Below are positions 34,263 through 35,302 of a DNA stretch of 35,302 bases, piece after piece. The DNA lies in contig MNCI01036144.1 of NCBI GenBank assembly GCA_015680685.1, positions 21,192 to 56,493 of the forward strand, given 5' to 3'. This DNA comes from Gnetum montanum (lineage: Eukaryota; Streptophyta; Gnetopsida; Gnetales; Gnetaceae). The notes beneath the pieces were generated by a model. It worked only from the letters and a program-made list of their open reading frames with translations, did no database searches and was not told the origin of the DNA. The position numbers were made by a program, and so were the translations under genes. How positions within the stretch are numbered: the stretch's first letter is position 1; each line of letters begins with the position of its first letter.

Positions 34263-34579
34263 ATTAGATTCTCTTACCCTTTTCCTCCTAGCTTAGCTTA
34301 GTTAATATTATTTTCCACTGCCTTAAGGAGTAGCGTTAGAATTAGGAACACATTATACACCTCACTCTGGACTAAACCATACGTGGCCAATATAATACTA
34401 GTCTAGGTGGGAAGACAGCAAATTGCGACCTAAGGATAACTATCTAGGTGCCACAACTAGTCCGTCTGCGGAGTTGGACCGAATCGTGCGTGCTACACTC
34501 GTTTCGTATGGTTGAGTGTAGGGGTACCTCACCACTCATCAACTAGATAACCTAAAATAATGAAAGATGTGACATCATT

Positions 34580-34580
34580 N
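34580..34580. other. Single N, likely ambiguous base or assembly join
   Basis: Sequence before the N continues the RT frame of the old gypsy fragment. Sequence about 40 bases after it is the start of a gag frame. This is the only ambiguous base in the window. Confidence 0.5.
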
Positions 34581-34621
34581 GTATTAAAAGTCACACCAAA
34601 TTCACACACATCTTCACAACC

Positions 34622-35302
34622 ATGTCTCTCCTACAAGATGATAATAACGCCACACTTAGTGAGGAAGTTCATTGAAGAACCAACGAACTATATGACGATG
34701 AAGATTGGAGTATACAATTTGAAGTGGGAGTTTCTTATAAAAATGAACAAAAACAACGTCATCGCAACGCACGAAAGCCTAACTTACCCGATGACAATGA
34801 ACCCCCACTGGCCACTACAAGCCTAACGCAAATACAAGAGGCTATTCGAATCTCACATAGGCATCGTAAAGAGAGCCGTCTACCTAGGCTCGATTTAAAT
34901 AACTTTCCCAAATTTTCAGGAGGCTCTGACTTAGATCCGCATCAACATTTATTAGCCTTCTATGATGCCTGCACATGGAATAACATTGATAACAGTTGGC
35001 AAAAACTTTAGCTCTTTCCTATGACACTCGTTAACCAAGCTAAAGTATGGTATAGATTGTTAAAACCAAATTCAATATGACGCTGGTCAACAATGGTAGA
35101 GGTCTTTAACAAAAAATATCAAACCTACGCAAGAGTGTCAGCCTTGAGGAAACAAATCCAAGGATGGAAACAGGCACAACATGAACCCTTGGACATGGCC
35201 TTAGAAAGATATTATTCACTGTTAAACAATTGTCCAGGCCATGGGTTTTCCAAGGAAAGGCTAATGTACCATATCATTGATGGGCTACGTAATGAAACAA
35301 GA
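34622..35302 (+). pseudogene. Gypsy (Athila-like) gag, 5' part, running off the window
   Basis: The reading starts MSLLQDDNNATLSEEVH at 34622. After one stop and a frame change it continues with LPRLDLNNFPKFSGGSDLD and HLLAFYDACTWNNID. Then, past a stop, come LFPMTLVNQAKVWYRLLKP, FNKKYQTYARVSALRKQI, LERYYSLLNNCPGHGFSKE and LMYHIIDGLRN. The L-x-G/N-x-A-x-x-W-Y block and C-P-x-H-G-F are gag-core features of Athila-type elements. Several stops show decay. It is probably a different element from the RT fragment on the left, because gag precedes RT in any one copy. Confidence 0.8.

Larger units (their letters stand above)
33562..34546 (+). mobile_element. Solo LTR of family A with target duplication ACTAG
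   Basis: The LTR is 33567-34541, TGATGGGACG to CCACTCATCA. It is flanked by ACTAG at 33562-33566 and again at 34542-34546. No PBS follows. It has a TATA box (33700-33707) and a poly(A) signal AATAAA (33880-33885). It sits inside the reading frame of the older RT fragment. The full target duplication shows one insertion followed by LTR-LTR recombination. Confidence 0.93.

Overview
The window looks like nuclear DNA of a land plant with a large, repeat-rich genome. The evidence is a type III polyketide synthase gene, layers of decayed Ty3/gypsy LTR retrotransposons of Tat/Athila type, a hAT transposase remnant, and long AT-rich stretches without genes. The species cannot be told from sequence alone. 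Large gaps between genes and old nested LTR elements would fit a gymnosperm or another big plant genome, but this is inference.

Layout. 1-195 is the edge of an LTR (minus strand). 196-7200 is AT-rich and gene-poor, with tandem duplications (1358-2047, 3231-3304) and a hAT remnant (about 3840-4810). 7676-8857 is the only intact gene: an intronless, GC-rich chalcone-synthase-like enzyme of 393 aa with its own TATA box. 9290-9580 is a 291-bp segment that occurs again at 29495-29785; the two copies exactly bracket about 20 kb of retroelement DNA. Inside the bracket are element A (LTR 9581-10480, PBS, a broken leader-proximal ORF) and element B (about 11251-29494, minus strand), a Tat/Ogre-like element with both LTRs, PPT, integrase, tandem RNase H domains, RT, protease and gag. 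29786-32640 is AT-rich with a LINE-like trace. 32640-34580 is an old plus-strand gypsy RT fragment split by a solo LTR (33567-34541, 5-bp target duplication ACTAG). After a single N at 34580, a gypsy gag begins and runs off the window.

The most unusual object lies inside element B. Between its protease and its RT, on the opposite strand, is a decayed but readable multi-exon gene (18578-22977) with a plant-type start context, TATA-like box, GT-AG introns (the last four joining in frame) and a poly(A) signal. Its second exon resembles the FCP1/NIF-type HAD phosphatase fold, and later exons encode an unrecognised protein with a charged linker and a helix-rich C-terminal part. Short repeat motifs are shared between the LTRs of B, the introns of this gene and the spacers around it, which suggests the gene belongs to the element family. 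The frames of both strands carry stops of the kind produced by C-to-T decay, so element B is dead in this copy.
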